Origin: an uncultured Bacteroidales bacterium
GTDB taxonomy: Bacteria > Bacteroidota > Bacteroidia > Bacteroidales > Muribaculaceae
Length of the DNA stretch: 53,335 nt
Assembly (NCBI GenBank): GCA_902762385.1
Contig: CACWNQ010000018.1
Span: 1-53,335 of the forward strand
Direction of reading: 5' to 3'
Each line of letters opens with the position of its first letter. The first letter of the stretch is position 1. Under the pieces are notes generated by a model. The model was not told the DNA's origin. It ran no database searches and was given only the letters and a program-made list of their open reading frames with translations. Position numbers and translations under genes: made by a program. Below, piece after piece: positions 1 to 9,082 of the stretch.

Positions 1-2
1 GC

Positions 3-173
3 GCATATCATCAAGAGCTGCAAAGGTTGCAAGAATGCGATAATCTTTCTGACATTATAGATTGTATTCAAGATCTAGATGCAGCTCTGGAAAGTTTGGC
101 TGGCCATATAAGCCATGCACAGGATCAAGTTAACTGCATAAAACACGTTATTAATGAAACAAGAACAGAATAA
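3..173 (+). CDS. C-terminal fragment of an unknown gene cut by the window edge
   Basis: An open frame enters from the left edge (frame of position 3) and stops at TAA 171-173, giving the last 56 residues of a longer protein. The visible part is helical and rich in Leu, Gln, Asp and His, with a heptad-like pattern, so a coiled coil is possible. Its end overlaps the ATG of the next gene (154) by 20 bases, which suggests the two are translated together. No family was recognised. Confidence 0.5.
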   Translation, partial: AYHQELQRLQECDNLSDIIDCIQDLDAALESLAGHISHAQDQVNCIKHVINETRTE

Positions 174-396
174 AAAAAGAGTTCTCGAAAGCATTGAGAC
201 TTGGGCTAAAGAGGCCAAGAAAGATATTGGTCATCTGACAAAGACCTTCGAACGTACTTTTCAAAGAGAATTGCATAACTGGCAAGAATACGATGATATT
301 TCTGGTATTGCTGATAGTCTTGTTGACTTAGGCTCAACAATCGACAGCTTAACTTTCTATGTAAACGACGCAAGAGACAATCAAAAAGAAGAATAG
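154..396 (+). CDS. small hypothetical protein, charged and helical
   Basis: An 80-residue acidic/basic helical protein with no signal peptide or membrane segment. Its ATG lies inside the end of the preceding truncated gene, in a different frame, so it is probably the second cistron of an operon starting outside the window. Composition (many Glu, Lys, Asp, Thr; a single Tyr-Asp-Asp patch in the middle) is protein-like, but no domain was recognised. It could be a small regulatory or accessory subunit of the truncated upstream protein. Confidence 0.55.
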   Translation: MKQEQNKKRVLESIETWAKEAKKDIGHLTKTFERTFQRELHNWQEYDDISGIADSLVDLGSTIDSLTFYVNDARDNQKEE

Positions 397-451
397 AAAT
401 AACTATCTTTGTAACACTATTTTTATGTTTTACTATTATTTATTTTCCATT

Positions 452-673
452 ATGAGCAAAGTTTTCAGAATTACACCCAAGCGCACAAGGCGCGTCAATG
501 GGCAAGTAATCACGCCCGAAATGGTGATAACCGTCACTACTCGTCAGCACTGCACCAACCCGTTCTACAACGGAGCAGTAGAAATTAAGGAACAGTACAT
601 GCGTTTGTACAACTTTGATTACAAAAAGGCGTGCATGAGCGTCGGGGATTTCATCTACGAAACCCTAGATTGA
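452..673 (+). CDS. small conserved-looking hypothetical protein
   Basis: A 73-residue protein is read from the ATG at 452. An in-frame ATG at 425 would add nine mostly aromatic residues (MFYYYLFSI), which look like untranslated leader, so 452 is preferred. The N-terminus is basic (KRTRRV) and the rest mixes beta-like and aromatic segments, with Cys at two places. No membrane segment. It sits 55 nt after the previous gene on the same strand and is followed by a strong hairpin at 718-746. Function unknown. Confidence 0.55.
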   Translation: MSKVFRITPKRTRRVNGQVITPEMVITVTTRQHCTNPFYNGAVEIKEQYMRLYNFDYKKACMSVGDFIYETLD

Positions 674-717
674 CCTCTTTAAGACTCAACTTTCATCACT
701 AATTGTGTATGAAAACA

Positions 718-746
718 ACAAAGCTGGGACAATAACCCAGCTTTGT
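718..746. terminator. bidirectional terminator-like hairpin
   Basis: A perfect 11-bp inverted repeat (718-728 against 736-746, loop 729-735) lies between the end of the small plus-strand gene (673) and the end of the minus-strand glycosidase (768). Neither side has a long T-run, so termination strength is uncertain. The position between convergent genes fits a shared terminator. Confidence 0.6.
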
Positions 747-767
747 CGATGACATATTAATATACAA

Positions 768-3110
768 TTATTCCTTGCAGTTGATGCGCAGGGCCTGGTT
801 GGCAATCTGGATGAGGAATTCACCTGGTTCCAGATGTCGCTGGTCGTCGTTGCCAACAAAGGCAAGGTCGGTGGCTGGTAGTTGGAACGTCACGGTCTTG
901 GTTTCTCCGGGCTGCAGTTCAATCTTGGTGAAAGCCCTGAGTCGGCGGCTCTCGGGAACAATGCTAGCCACCATGTCGCGGCTGAACATCAGTACAGCTT
1001 CTTTTCCCGCTCTTGGCCCATCGTTTTTCACATCGACCGAGATGTTGATCACATCGGCAGGGCCGAAATTGGGTTTGTCAACCTTGAGGTTGCTATAGGT
1101 GAAAGTGGTGTAGCTGAGTCCAAATCCAAATGGCCACTGCACATCGACTTGTGCGTTGTAGTCATACACACCCTCCATAGTGCCCGACTCCTCGCTCACA
1201 CGGTAGTCGTAGGTGGTAAGCGATGCCGAGTGGCGTGGATAGGTGAAAGGCATGCGGGCCGAGAAGTTGTCGTCGCCAGCCAGCAGTCGTGCCAGCGCAT
1301 TGCCACCCTCGTTGCCAGGCAATAGGATATCGACAACAGCCTGAGCCAATGGTTCGATATCACTCACCAGTCGTGGACGTCCCTCGTTGAGGATGAGCAC
1401 AATGGGTTTTCCTGTGGCGGCAAGAGCTTTTACCAGATCACGCTGATTGTGTGACAATGCCAGGTCGTCGAGGTTTCCAGGAGTTTCGGCATAGGAGTTC
1501 TCGCCCACGCAAGCCACAATCACGTCGGCACTAGCTGCAGCTGCAACGGCACGGCTGATTTGAGGTTCGTTCTCTTCCCAGTATTTGCCCTCAAAGTTAT
1601 ATGTCACACCTGGTTCGTAGATTATGTTAGAGGCACCAAACCTGTTCTGCATAGCCTCGAGAATTGTGTTGTGCTGCGAGGCATACTTGTCGGCATTGTT
1701 GCCTTGCCAGGTGTAACTCCATCCACCATTGAGGCATCGCATAGAGTTTGCATTAGGTCCAGTGACAAGAATCTTCTTGCCTTGCGCTAGTGGCAATGTG
1801 GCATTATTGTTCTTGAGCAGTACCATAGTCTCTACGGCAGCATCTTGCGCTGCTTTGCTGTGCTCAGCCGAACCAAACTTTGGATAATCCTTGATGTTGG
1901 TATTGGGCATGTCGAAAAGCCCCATCCTGTACTTCATGCGAAGCACACGGCGCACAGCATCGTCGATGCGGCTCATGCTCACCTTGCCCTCTTTAACGAG
2001 TTCAATTAGCAAGTCGCAGAAGGCTAAGTCGTAGGGCTCCATCGCCATATCGATGCCGGCATTAATGGCCATAGCAATGGCTTCCTTCTTGTCACGAGCC
2101 ACCATTTCACGCTTCCACAGGTTGTCGATGTCGGCCCAGTCGGTCACTATCATGCCATCCCAGCCGGTCTCCTCTTTGAGCCATTTGGTAAGATACTTGG
2201 CATTGATGTGCATAGGCACACCGTTGACCGAGCCAGAGTTGACCATCACCGAAGTTGCTCCGGCCTGAACGCAGGCAAGGAAAGGAGCAAAATGTTTCTC
2301 ACGCAATTCCCATTCAGGCACATAGGACGGAGTGCGGTCGCGTCCAGAGCGCGATGTGCCATAGGCCATGAAGTGCTTTACAGAGGTGCCAATGTGGTAC
2401 TTGTCGATGTGGTTGGGGTCATCACCCTGAAAACCGAGTACCATCGCTCGCCCCATAACGGCATTCACAAGACAATCCTCGCCAAAGTTCTCCCACACGC
2501 GTGGCCAACGAGGGTCGCGCGAGAGGTCAACGGTTGGTGAGTAGGTCCATGGGCAGTTTCCTGCTCTAGTCTCATAGGCTGTGATTGTGGCAGCTTGCCT
2601 AGCCAAGTCGGCATTGAACGATGCTCCCACATTAGTGTTCTGCGGGAATAGGGTTCCTCCCATCGTGTAGGTCGTGCCATGATTCTCGTCAAGGCCATAT
2701 ACACAAGGAATGCCACAAGCATTAATAGAATACTCGTTGAGAGTTCTGATTGTCTGTTGCCACCATTCAGGAGTTTGTGCTATGGGACCTGGAGCGTTCA
2801 GAATTGAGCCAACTTGATACTTGGTTAAAGCCTGTTCCAACTTGTCCTTATCAAGCACAAAATTGTCGCCTTCCCAGTGACCCAGCACGTCGATAACGAG
2901 TTCCGTCATTTGCCCCACCTTCTGCTCAAGAGTGAGGCGTGAGAGCGTTTGCTCCACACGCTGCTCAATCCTTGCATCAGGGACATACGATATTCTATTT
3001 TGGGCAGTTGTGCCCATTGAGGTGCAATAACACACCACAATCGACATCATCCACAGCACTTTAGAGCACTTGCAAAACGTTATGTTAAGCGATTTAGATA
3101 AACCTTTCAT
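768..3110 (-). CDS. bglX: secreted/periplasmic GH3 beta-glucosidase (BglX-like)
   Basis: Glycoside hydrolase family 3 enzyme, expected to remove non-reducing beta-linked glucose (or xylose) from oligosaccharides. The 780 residues show the family order: a hydrophobic N-terminal export segment (about 17-31), the TIM-barrel domain with the substrate-binding KH pair near 245-246, and the nucleophile Asp324 in VTDW. The alpha/beta sandwich domain begins near residue 440 (ILVTGPNANS), and a C-terminal fibronectin-III-like domain holds the FGFGLSYT motif. Length is close to E. coli BglX (765). An in-frame Met pair at 21-22 could be the real start and would give a more classic signal peptide. No polysaccharide-utilisation genes (SusC/SusD) lie beside it. 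Exact substrate cannot be told. Confidence 0.9.
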   Translation of the reverse strand: MKGLSKSLNITFCKCSKVLWMMSIVVCYCTSMGTTAQNRISYVPDARIEQRVEQTLSRLTLEQKVGQMTELVIDVLGHWEGDNFVLDKDKLEQALTKYQVGSILNAPGPIAQTPEWWQQTIRTLNEYSINACGIPCVYGLDENHGTTYTMGGTLFPQNTNVGASFNADLARQAATITAYETRAGNCPWTYSPTVDLSRDPRWPRVWENFGEDCLVNAVMGRAMVLGFQGDDPNHIDKYHIGTSVKHFMAYGTSRSGRDRTPSYVPEWELREKHFAPFLACVQAGATSVMVNSGSVNGVPMHINAKYLTKWLKEETGWDGMIVTDWADIDNLWKREMVARDKKEAIAMAINAGIDMAMEPYDLAFCDLLIELVKEGKVSMSRIDDAVRRVLRMKYRMGLFDMPNTNIKDYPKFGSAEHSKAAQDAAVETMVLLKNNNATLPLAQGKKILVTGPNANSMRCLNGGWSYTWQGNNADKYASQHNTILEAMQNRFGASNIIYEPGVTYNFEGKYWEENEPQISRAVAAAASADVIVACVGENSYAETPGNLDDLALSHNQRDLVKALAATGKPIVLILNEGRPRLVSDIEPLAQAVVDILLPGNEGGNALARLLAGDDNFSARMPFTYPRHSASLTTYDYRVSEESGTMEGVYDYNAQVDVQWPFGFGLSYTTFTYSNLKVDKPNFGPADVINISVDVKNDGPRAGKEAVLMFSRDMVASIVPESRRLRAFTKIELQPGETKTVTFQLPATDLAFVGNDDQRHLEPGEFLIQIANQALRINCKE

Positions 3111-3145
3111 AGTATTATTTTTAATTGATAAAACCTAACAGTTTG

Positions 3146-3153
3146 CAAAGATA
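3146..3153 (-). promoter_or_regulatory. candidate -7 box of the GH3 gene
   Basis: On the minus strand this reads TATCTTTG, a perfect match to the Bacteroidota -7 element TAnnTTTG, 36 nt before the glycosidase start. No good TTTG -33 element is found at 19-21 nt, so the call rests on the -7 box alone. Confidence 0.45.
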
Positions 3154-3215
3154 GCACTTTTTCCCAAATTCTAAAATGATATTATCACATCATGGAAGCC
3201 ATAGGCTTGGAAAAA

Positions 3216-3251
3216 ATAGAAGCGGGATTAGTGTTGAGGCACTAATCCCGC
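3216..3251 (-). terminator. rho-independent terminator of the adhesin-like gene
   Basis: A perfect 12-bp stem (3222-3233 with 3240-3251, 6-nt loop) is followed on the minus strand by a T-rich run. It lies 25 nt after the stop of the 608-residue secreted protein. Confidence 0.85.
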
Positions 3252-3276
3252 CAATTATAACATAAGAATTGGTTAA

Positions 3277-5103
3277 TTACTTAACGTGTTTCTTGCCGTT
3301 CTGTATATAGATTCCGTGTTCGGGAACGGTCTTAAGCTGGCGGCCTTGCAAGTCGAAGATGCGGTTGTCGGCTTTATCGGTGAGGATGGTGCTGATGCCA
3401 GTAACTTCTTTTGAAACTGTCATCACGAGGGGCTCAACAAGGCCTTTGTCGTCGGCGGGTTGCATAACGGTAATAGTGTACTTGCCATCACCTGTAACCT
3501 TGAAGTTTGCGCCGTCAACTAGCTCAATGGGCTGGTTGAGAAGAGCATCGTTAATCTCGAAGTAGCCAACGTTGTTCTCGTCAACGCCACCGAACCACTT
3601 CCAGCCATTAGTAGAAGTCTCGTCGGGGGTGATGAGTTTAAATTCGGTGCCGTCCTCGAGGTCGATTTCAACAGAGAACACATCATTCTCAAACGCCATG
3701 GGCACTCGACCTTCCTCGCTCTGCCAGTTCCAGCCGTTGAAGCTGCCCACCAGGTAGAGCTCATCGATTGTGGGCACTACACCGCCTTCGGGCAGAGTGG
3801 TGAACAATACGCTCTGTGTCCATGGGCTTGTTGCGCCATCGGTAACGCCACACACTTGAACTTCATATTGGGTTTCGGGATCAAGATTCCTGATGGTATA
3901 AGGGTTGGACACTTCTTCTAGCATAGTCCACTCGGGCTGCACTGCATCACTAGCACCGGGAACGGTCACTTCTACATCGTCGATGTCAAGCCAGAACTGG
4001 TCGGTGCAGTTGTAGTGACGTATGGCGAGATAGCCATATCCTTCGTAGGCGCTCAAGTCGGCAACAACTTGCTGATAATCGACTGTGGTGGTGTAGATAT
4101 CGGAAATGGCAACAAAGTCATCTACCGAAGTCCACTCGTCGCCTTGATACAGATATACTTGGAATTTCTCATTGGCATAAGTAGTCATGTTCTCCTGTGC
4201 TACTGCCCAGAACGAGAATTGTCCGCCAAGCTTCACCTTGGGGGTGATGATCCAGTTGTCGGGGGTGAGAGCTCCACTGTTGTCATAGCTTGCAGAATAC
4301 ATCACGCCAGCACCACTGTGTGCTTTTACCTTGTCGTTAATCCACGTCCAGCCTTTGCCGTCGCCATCGGCGTCAACAAGAGTGAACTCTCCTGCTTGGT
4401 CGGGATCCTCGAAGTCCCAGAAGCGGTTGTTGTCGGACACGTCGACATACTTGCGGTAGCGCAGGTTGAAGGCTTGAGCATCGCTGGTCCACGACACATC
4501 GGCGGTGGTAACATCGGGAACTGCTGCCAGGTTGGTGGGTGTGGGAACCTTAATGTCCTTATACAGCTTCATGCTATAGCAAAACAGCAAGAAGGTCATC
4601 TGGTCAGGAGAAATGGTCTCTATGTAGATGTTGGCAAGCGTGAACGAATTGTCATTAGGATCATACTGGAACTTGAGATTGTCGAAAGAGTAGGCATCGC
4701 TCGAGCCACAAGCATAGATGCTATAGTCTCCATACTCTCCACAGTACTGACCATTGGTGAAACTGGCAATATAGTCACGCAGTTTACCTTTGATCCAAGC
4801 ATTTGGGCAACTTAAAACTACTCCCTTGAAATAGACATCATCGCCATCGAAGGCAACCTCAATGGCGTTATCGTTAACATAAGGAATGTTGTTCTCACCA
4901 TAATAATAGATGGCGTCAATAGCCCAGTCGTCCTCAATCACGGCAGTTTCGGGTGGAGTTACCAGCACATTGTCTTTCGTGACATTAGCGGTGTTTCTTT
5001 TCATTCCAGTGTAAGGCACCATGGTGCCCTGGGGAATCATTTGTGCAAACGATGCAATGGCAACAACTAAAGCCATTGCTAAAGTAGTGTAAAATCTTTT
5101 CAT
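3277..5103 (-). CDS. secreted multidomain protein: FN3, cleaved-adhesin and glucan-binding-like domains, C-terminal tail
   Basis: A 608-residue exported protein with no visible catalytic motif. It has a signal peptide (1-20), a unique N-terminal region, and then the first strands of a fibronectin-III domain (about 188-222). That domain is interrupted by a jelly-roll of the 'cleaved adhesin' type known from gingipains and HagA (about 225-385: FWDFED, LVDADGDG, NWIITP, LDIDDVEV). The FN3 fold then resumes (about 395-440: LDPETQYEVQVCG). A SusE/AMPK-CBM-like domain follows (LYLVGSFNGWNW). The protein ends in a short sorting-tail-like module (IFDLQGRQL ... GIYIQNGKK). The architecture suggests surface binding of host glycoprotein or glucan. 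Monocistronic, with its own terminator. Ligand unknown. Confidence 0.75.
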   Translation of the reverse strand: MKRFYTTLAMALVVAIASFAQMIPQGTMVPYTGMKRNTANVTKDNVLVTPPETAVIEDDWAIDAIYYYGENNIPYVNDNAIEVAFDGDDVYFKGVVLSCPNAWIKGKLRDYIASFTNGQYCGEYGDYSIYACGSSDAYSFDNLKFQYDPNDNSFTLANIYIETISPDQMTFLLFCYSMKLYKDIKVPTPTNLAAVPDVTTADVSWTSDAQAFNLRYRKYVDVSDNNRFWDFEDPDQAGEFTLVDADGDGKGWTWINDKVKAHSGAGVMYSASYDNSGALTPDNWIITPKVKLGGQFSFWAVAQENMTTYANEKFQVYLYQGDEWTSVDDFVAISDIYTTTVDYQQVVADLSAYEGYGYLAIRHYNCTDQFWLDIDDVEVTVPGASDAVQPEWTMLEEVSNPYTIRNLDPETQYEVQVCGVTDGATSPWTQSVLFTTLPEGGVVPTIDELYLVGSFNGWNWQSEEGRVPMAFENDVFSVEIDLEDGTEFKLITPDETSTNGWKWFGGVDENNVGYFEINDALLNQPIELVDGANFKVTGDGKYTITVMQPADDKGLVEPLVMTVSKEVTGISTILTDKADNRIFDLQGRQLKTVPEHGIYIQNGKKHVK

Positions 5104-5216
5104 GATTACTATAATTGGTTAATAGTTAGCATTTATAGTGCAAAGTAAATACAAATTTTATAATCTTCCAATAGTTGGGTATATATATTCACATAAGTCA
5201 GTTGTTAGTTCACAGG

Positions 5217-5900
5217 CTATCGTTTAATAAGTTCGTACACAATATATGAACTAAATTGTTTTATGGGTGAATTGGCCAGAGCGAAGTCGAGTTTTCTCAT
5301 CGATTTACGCAAGCTGGTTGGGAGTTTGTGGATGGGAAGCATCATAATCCCGCAAGTTCGCCCCAAGTCAAAGAGTTCTGAGCTCATTTCAAGCACTTCG
5401 GATTTTGACAAGTGGGTTCCACCATGCCATGACTCCTGCTTGTGATGCAAGAGCTGGCGGCGCTGGCGTGATGGAATGTCGAAGATGAATTTTCCTCCAG
5501 GCTTCAAGATGCGATGAGCCTCAGCTATGATATCCTTGATTAGAGTTGGCTCGAGATGCATCATCAGGTGAAAAGAATATATAGTGTGGAATGTCTCATT
5601 CTCAAAGCCTGTTTCGGCAGCCGATGCTTGGCAGAAATCGACATCAGGATGACGGGCCATGGCATGTTTCATCATCTCGTGGCTGGCATCGAGGGCATGA
5701 GTAGCATAGCAGGTTAATCGACCAGTGCCACATGCCATCTCGAGGCATTTAGCATGATCGGGCCGATTAATCAACTTGTCAAGGATGCGTCGCTCCTCAT
5801 AGTCGATAAAACGCCCATAACTATTATTAAACCGACTCTCGTCATACTGATTGGCTATGGAATCGTAGTAATTAACGACTTTATTATCTTCTTGTGCCAT
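5217..5900 (-). CDS. class I SAM-dependent methyltransferase
   Basis: A 227-residue Rossmann-fold methyltransferase of the Methyltransf_11/25 type. The SAM-binding glycine loop (EMACGTGRL) is at 54-62, followed by the acidic second strand (LDAS, about 70-73) and a post-motif region with FHLMMHLEP and ILKPGGKFIFDIP, the typical motif-III segment. The substrate is not predictable; ubiquinone/menaquinone-type or small-molecule methylation are both possible. It starts 21 nt after the subtilisin-like gene and is probably the last cistron of that operon. No signal peptide, so cytoplasmic, unlike its secreted neighbours. Confidence 0.85.
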   Translation of the reverse strand: MAQEDNKVVNYYDSIANQYDESRFNNSYGRFIDYEERRILDKLINRPDHAKCLEMACGTGRLTCYATHALDASHEMMKHAMARHPDVDFCQASAAETGFENETFHTIYSFHLMMHLEPTLIKDIIAEAHRILKPGGKFIFDIPSRQRRQLLHHKQESWHGGTHLSKSEVLEMSSELFDLGRTCGIMMLPIHKLPTSLRKSMRKLDFALANSPIKQFSSYIVYELIKR

Positions 5901-5921
5901 AATGTAACTCAGGGAGAGTTC

Positions 5922-8033
5922 TTATCTTATTACGATTTTGCGATTACCATTGATGTAAATGCCTGGTGCCGTGGGCTTGGATTTATAAGAGCGGCCTGTG
6001 ATATCAAACCATAGGTTGCTATCAAATGTTGGTTTATCGTGTGAAACGGTGCCAATAGGTGTCATTCCCTTGATGTATTCAATGCCGGCGGCAGCATCAA
6101 TTTTGCCATAGCCCCACTTGATGGGGTCAACGGCAGTGAACTCGTCGTTGCGAGATGTAGCAGCAAGCACTTCCTTGATATCATCTAATGAGAGGGTGGG
6201 GTCGGCTTGCAGCCACAGGGCGATAATGCCGCTCACAGTCGGGCACGACATCGAGGTGCCGTTCATGCTGCTGTAGGGATATCCCTGCCACTGCATCGTC
6301 TCTGCAACCTCCTTGTCACATGTATAGTGGTTTATCGACGACACGACATGGGTGCCTGGAGCGGTAACAGTGGGTTGTGCTACACCGTTTAACGACACTC
6401 CGTAGCTTGAGGTGTAACAGATATCGTTAAGTGGGTACAAGTCACTAGCATCATGGATCAAACCATAGTAAAGTCGTTCGTTGGTATTTGCCACATAATT
6501 GCCTACGCTGATAACATTTGGTATCGACGTCCAGTCGCCACACGAGAACTCGCTGTCGGCAGGGGTGAAGCCTTCCAAACTCTGGGTGCCAATTTTATCA
6601 AATTCTGATGTCGTTTCCCACAAATCCATCTCGATGGGTGAAGTTGACGACAGCAAAATGAAGAACGGGTAACGTATGCTAAGAATGCCACTGACAGCAG
6701 CTGTGAGATCAATCTTGCCGTCAACAACCGAGCCATATATCGCTACAAAACCATCATGCAGGTAATTCCCAAGAATTTCATCCTCGTCGCTAAGTATCTC
6801 AATTGTGCCGCCCTCAGACAGGGAGATAGTGCATGGCTCTGATAGCCATAGAGTCTCGGCGTCACCGCGATTTGCCATGCCAATCTGAACATTTAACACA
6901 TCGTTCTCGCTCAACACGTTGCGTGAAAAGCCGCGAACTACCGAGCCAAGCATCTTTAGTATGTTGCCCTCTTCGTCAAAGGTTGAAATTGATCGGGCAA
7001 GAAGCGCCTTCATGCTGCTGTTCTCCTCATCAAATGCCTTGTAAATGTGAACAGCTTTATCTCCTTCATTTCCAACACTGAGCACGGGAATGGCATGATT
7101 AGACAACTCATCAATAAGTTCAGGCATTGTGCCTGTGCCATTATGGGGGCCGCTGTGTGAGTTCATGCTTGCACTAACCACAACTCTACCTTCAATTTGC
7201 TGGGAATACTGTGCTGCAAACTGAAAGGCAATCTCGTTTACATTGTGCTCGTTCTCAATCGACACCAGCACAATGTCGGCATCGGGAGCCATGCCGCCAA
7301 ACCCTATCGGAGAACGACTGCCTGCAGCAATGCCAGCGGTGTGTGTGCCATGATCGTCATATTCGGTATCGGTGGTAAGAGTTGCAATGAGTTCGGGAGT
7401 GTCGAACACCGAGCCTGGATACTCAATAGTTCCAGCCTCGTCATCCTCGACGATGAACTTGCGGCCACTGTCATTGCTGGGGAGATAGACGCAACGCAAG
7501 CGTGTGTTGCCGTTGGCGTCCTTGAATGCCGGATGCTGGAAGTCAAAACCTGCATCCACAACGCAGATGGTAACGCCCTCGCCGGTGTAAACCTCTTGAA
7601 CGCCAGGCGTGGTGCCGTCGATAAGGCTCACGCCAGTCTCAACAAGCGAGACATCGGTTTTCAACTCTCCTTTACTTGTTGCATCCACTCTTTTCACACC
7701 CTCTATGGCAACGAGGGCATCAACCTTGCTAGTGGGTATGCTTATCACTGCCTGATGACCAAGCTTTGACAATACAGTGCCGCCAGCTTCACGAATTTGC
7801 GTAAACGTGCTCACTGCATCTTTGGAATCAACCTCCACCACAAGTCTGATGACCGGGTTGGCTTCAAGTGCTCTTACTTTCTTGCCGTTTAATTCATACT
7901 TTGTTGTATGCTTTTGCAACAACGACAGTTGAGCATTAGGGGTGAGTTTGTTGTGTGCACCCGACATGAGAGCACACGAGCAAGCCATCATGGCAAATAA
8001 AACTATCTGTAATAGCTTGTTTCTAATAATCAT
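5922..8033 (-). CDS. secreted subtilisin-like serine protease (S8) with C-terminal tail
   Basis: A 703-residue exported protease. After a signal peptide or lipoprotein-like leader (1-26) comes an inhibitor-I9-like propeptide region (about 60-115). The S8 catalytic domain has the triad Asp160 (VVDAGFD), His228 (DDHGTHTAGIA) and Ser594 (NGTSMSCPTVSG), with the oxyanion Asn322 in SVGNEGD. About 170 residues between Asn322 and the final catalytic block form an insertion typical of large Bacteroidota S8 enzymes. The last 40 residues form a short tail (FDITGR ... GIYINGNRKIVIR) like that of the gene at 3277. Its ATG overlaps the TGA of the upstream DUF3667 gene (ATGA), implying translational coupling. 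Likely cell-surface or periplasmic proteolysis; the target is unknown. Confidence 0.9.
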   Translation of the reverse strand: MIIRNKLLQIVLFAMMACSCALMSGAHNKLTPNAQLSLLQKHTTKYELNGKKVRALEANPVIRLVVEVDSKDAVSTFTQIREAGGTVLSKLGHQAVISIPTSKVDALVAIEGVKRVDATSKGELKTDVSLVETGVSLIDGTTPGVQEVYTGEGVTICVVDAGFDFQHPAFKDANGNTRLRCVYLPSNDSGRKFIVEDDEAGTIEYPGSVFDTPELIATLTTDTEYDDHGTHTAGIAAGSRSPIGFGGMAPDADIVLVSIENEHNVNEIAFQFAAQYSQQIEGRVVVSASMNSHSGPHNGTGTMPELIDELSNHAIPVLSVGNEGDKAVHIYKAFDEENSSMKALLARSISTFDEEGNILKMLGSVVRGFSRNVLSENDVLNVQIGMANRGDAETLWLSEPCTISLSEGGTIEILSDEDEILGNYLHDGFVAIYGSVVDGKIDLTAAVSGILSIRYPFFILLSSTSPIEMDLWETTSEFDKIGTQSLEGFTPADSEFSCGDWTSIPNVISVGNYVANTNERLYYGLIHDASDLYPLNDICYTSSYGVSLNGVAQPTVTAPGTHVVSSINHYTCDKEVAETMQWQGYPYSSMNGTSMSCPTVSGIIALWLQADPTLSLDDIKEVLAATSRNDEFTAVDPIKWGYGKIDAAAGIEYIKGMTPIGTVSHDKPTFDSNLWFDITGRSYKSKPTAPGIYINGNRKIVIR

Positions 8034-9052
8034 AATGTTTTATTTTTTGTTTGGTCGTTATCCTCTGTTTGGTCGTTATTCTCCGTTTGGTCGTTATTCT
8101 CCGTTTGATCGTTGTCCTCTGTTTGGTCGTTATCCTCCGTTTGATCGTTAACGGGAATATCAAGGTTTTGTGTATCTTTCTTCTCCCTGCGTTTAAATGT
8201 TATTTTGCTGATATATATACCAACAAGAATGGGTACTATCGTATGAAATATCAGAAATACGAAATCAGAAACATGTAATTTGGATGATTTCGTTAGCAGT
8301 TCGGCTATGGACATTGCCAGGATTACTAACCAGAAACCGCTTCCTAATGTAATAACCACTCTCCAAAAGTTGCCCCAGTAGCCATAACCAAACAACTGCC
8401 TGTAAGTATAAAAATAGCATAGGGGAATCAACAAAAAAGTATAGTAACCGAAAAAGTCGGCAAGACATTCCACAATGAGAACCTGAATGGCCATGAACAC
8501 CGTGATGAAAAAACCTTGCGGTAGTGTGTGCTTGGTGTTGCGTGGCGCATAGTGGAAGAGACACCATGTGGGAATCATGAAGAAGCCTGTCATAATAAAC
8601 CATCCCCATCCCGGACTGCTCTTAAGCCAGGCAAAAAAATGAGCAACCAATGACTTGTCGCCTTGAATTGTCTTGAATTCATTGATGCCGCACAAATGAT
8701 CAATAAGGACACTTATCATTCCCATGACAACCAGCATTTTCACGGGAGGAAACGATACTTGCCGCTTGCCGTTGATATAATCGCTTATGAAATAACCTGG
8801 ACGCCAAATCAGTTGCCACAGGGAGTAAAGCATAGAACGGTTACCCATTCCCCACACCTCGGCGGTGCTTTGAAGCACACTCTTCCAAGATATCTTTTTC
8901 ACACCTGCCTTTTGCGAGCAATATGGGCAATAGTTGCCCACAAAATCGTTTTCGCAATTCACACAATGATGTAGTTTATTCTTGTCAAAACTCCAGTCGA
9001 AAGTGTGAATTTGCCATTCCTTAAAGCGCTTATATCGTTGCTTGATGTTCAT
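8030..9052 (-). CDS. DUF3667-type zinc-ribbon membrane protein with hexapeptide-repeat tail
   Basis: A 340-residue protein of the family recognised as DUF3667. An N-terminal zinc ribbon (Cys30, Cys33, Cys42, Cys45; CVNC and CPYC knuckles) is followed by several hydrophobic membrane segments (about 105-290) and a basic cytoplasmic stretch. The C-terminus is unusual: about six copies of a hexapeptide close to NDQTED, encoded by an 18-bp tandem repeat, predicted disordered and very acidic. The family has no established function; members often neighbour exported-protein genes. It overlaps the protease start by 4 nt and begins 30 nt after the 105-residue secreted protein, so the three are probably co-transcribed. 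Confidence 0.75.
   Translation of the reverse strand: MNIKQRYKRFKEWQIHTFDWSFDKNKLHHCVNCENDFVGNYCPYCSQKAGVKKISWKSVLQSTAEVWGMGNRSMLYSLWQLIWRPGYFISDYINGKRQVSFPPVKMLVVMGMISVLIDHLCGINEFKTIQGDKSLVAHFFAWLKSSPGWGWFIMTGFFMIPTWCLFHYAPRNTKHTLPQGFFITVFMAIQVLIVECLADFFGYYTFLLIPLCYFYTYRQLFGYGYWGNFWRVVITLGSGFWLVILAMSIAELLTKSSKLHVSDFVFLIFHTIVPILVGIYISKITFKRREKKDTQNLDIPVNDQTEDNDQTEDNDQTENNDQTENNDQTEDNDQTKNKTL
8049..8150. repeat. 18-bp tandem repeat, about 5.7 copies, in coding sequence
   Basis: Units begin at 8049, 8067, 8085, 8103, 8121 and 8139 and differ at a few positions, mostly changing Glu-Asp to Glu-Asn. Each unit is 18 bp, so copy-number change would keep the reading frame and lengthen or shorten the acidic C-terminus of the DUF3667 protein. 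Confidence 0.95.
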
Positions 9053-9082
9053 TTTAATTATTTAGGCTTCTTTAATTTGTAA

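Noticed and set aside
4015-4815. 266-residue plus-strand frame inside the adhesin-like gene
   Set aside because: Antisense to a well-supported secreted protein with signal peptide and domains; no motif of its own.
7197-7769. 190-residue plus-strand frame inside the protease gene
   Set aside because: Antisense to the catalytic part of a subtilisin-like protease.
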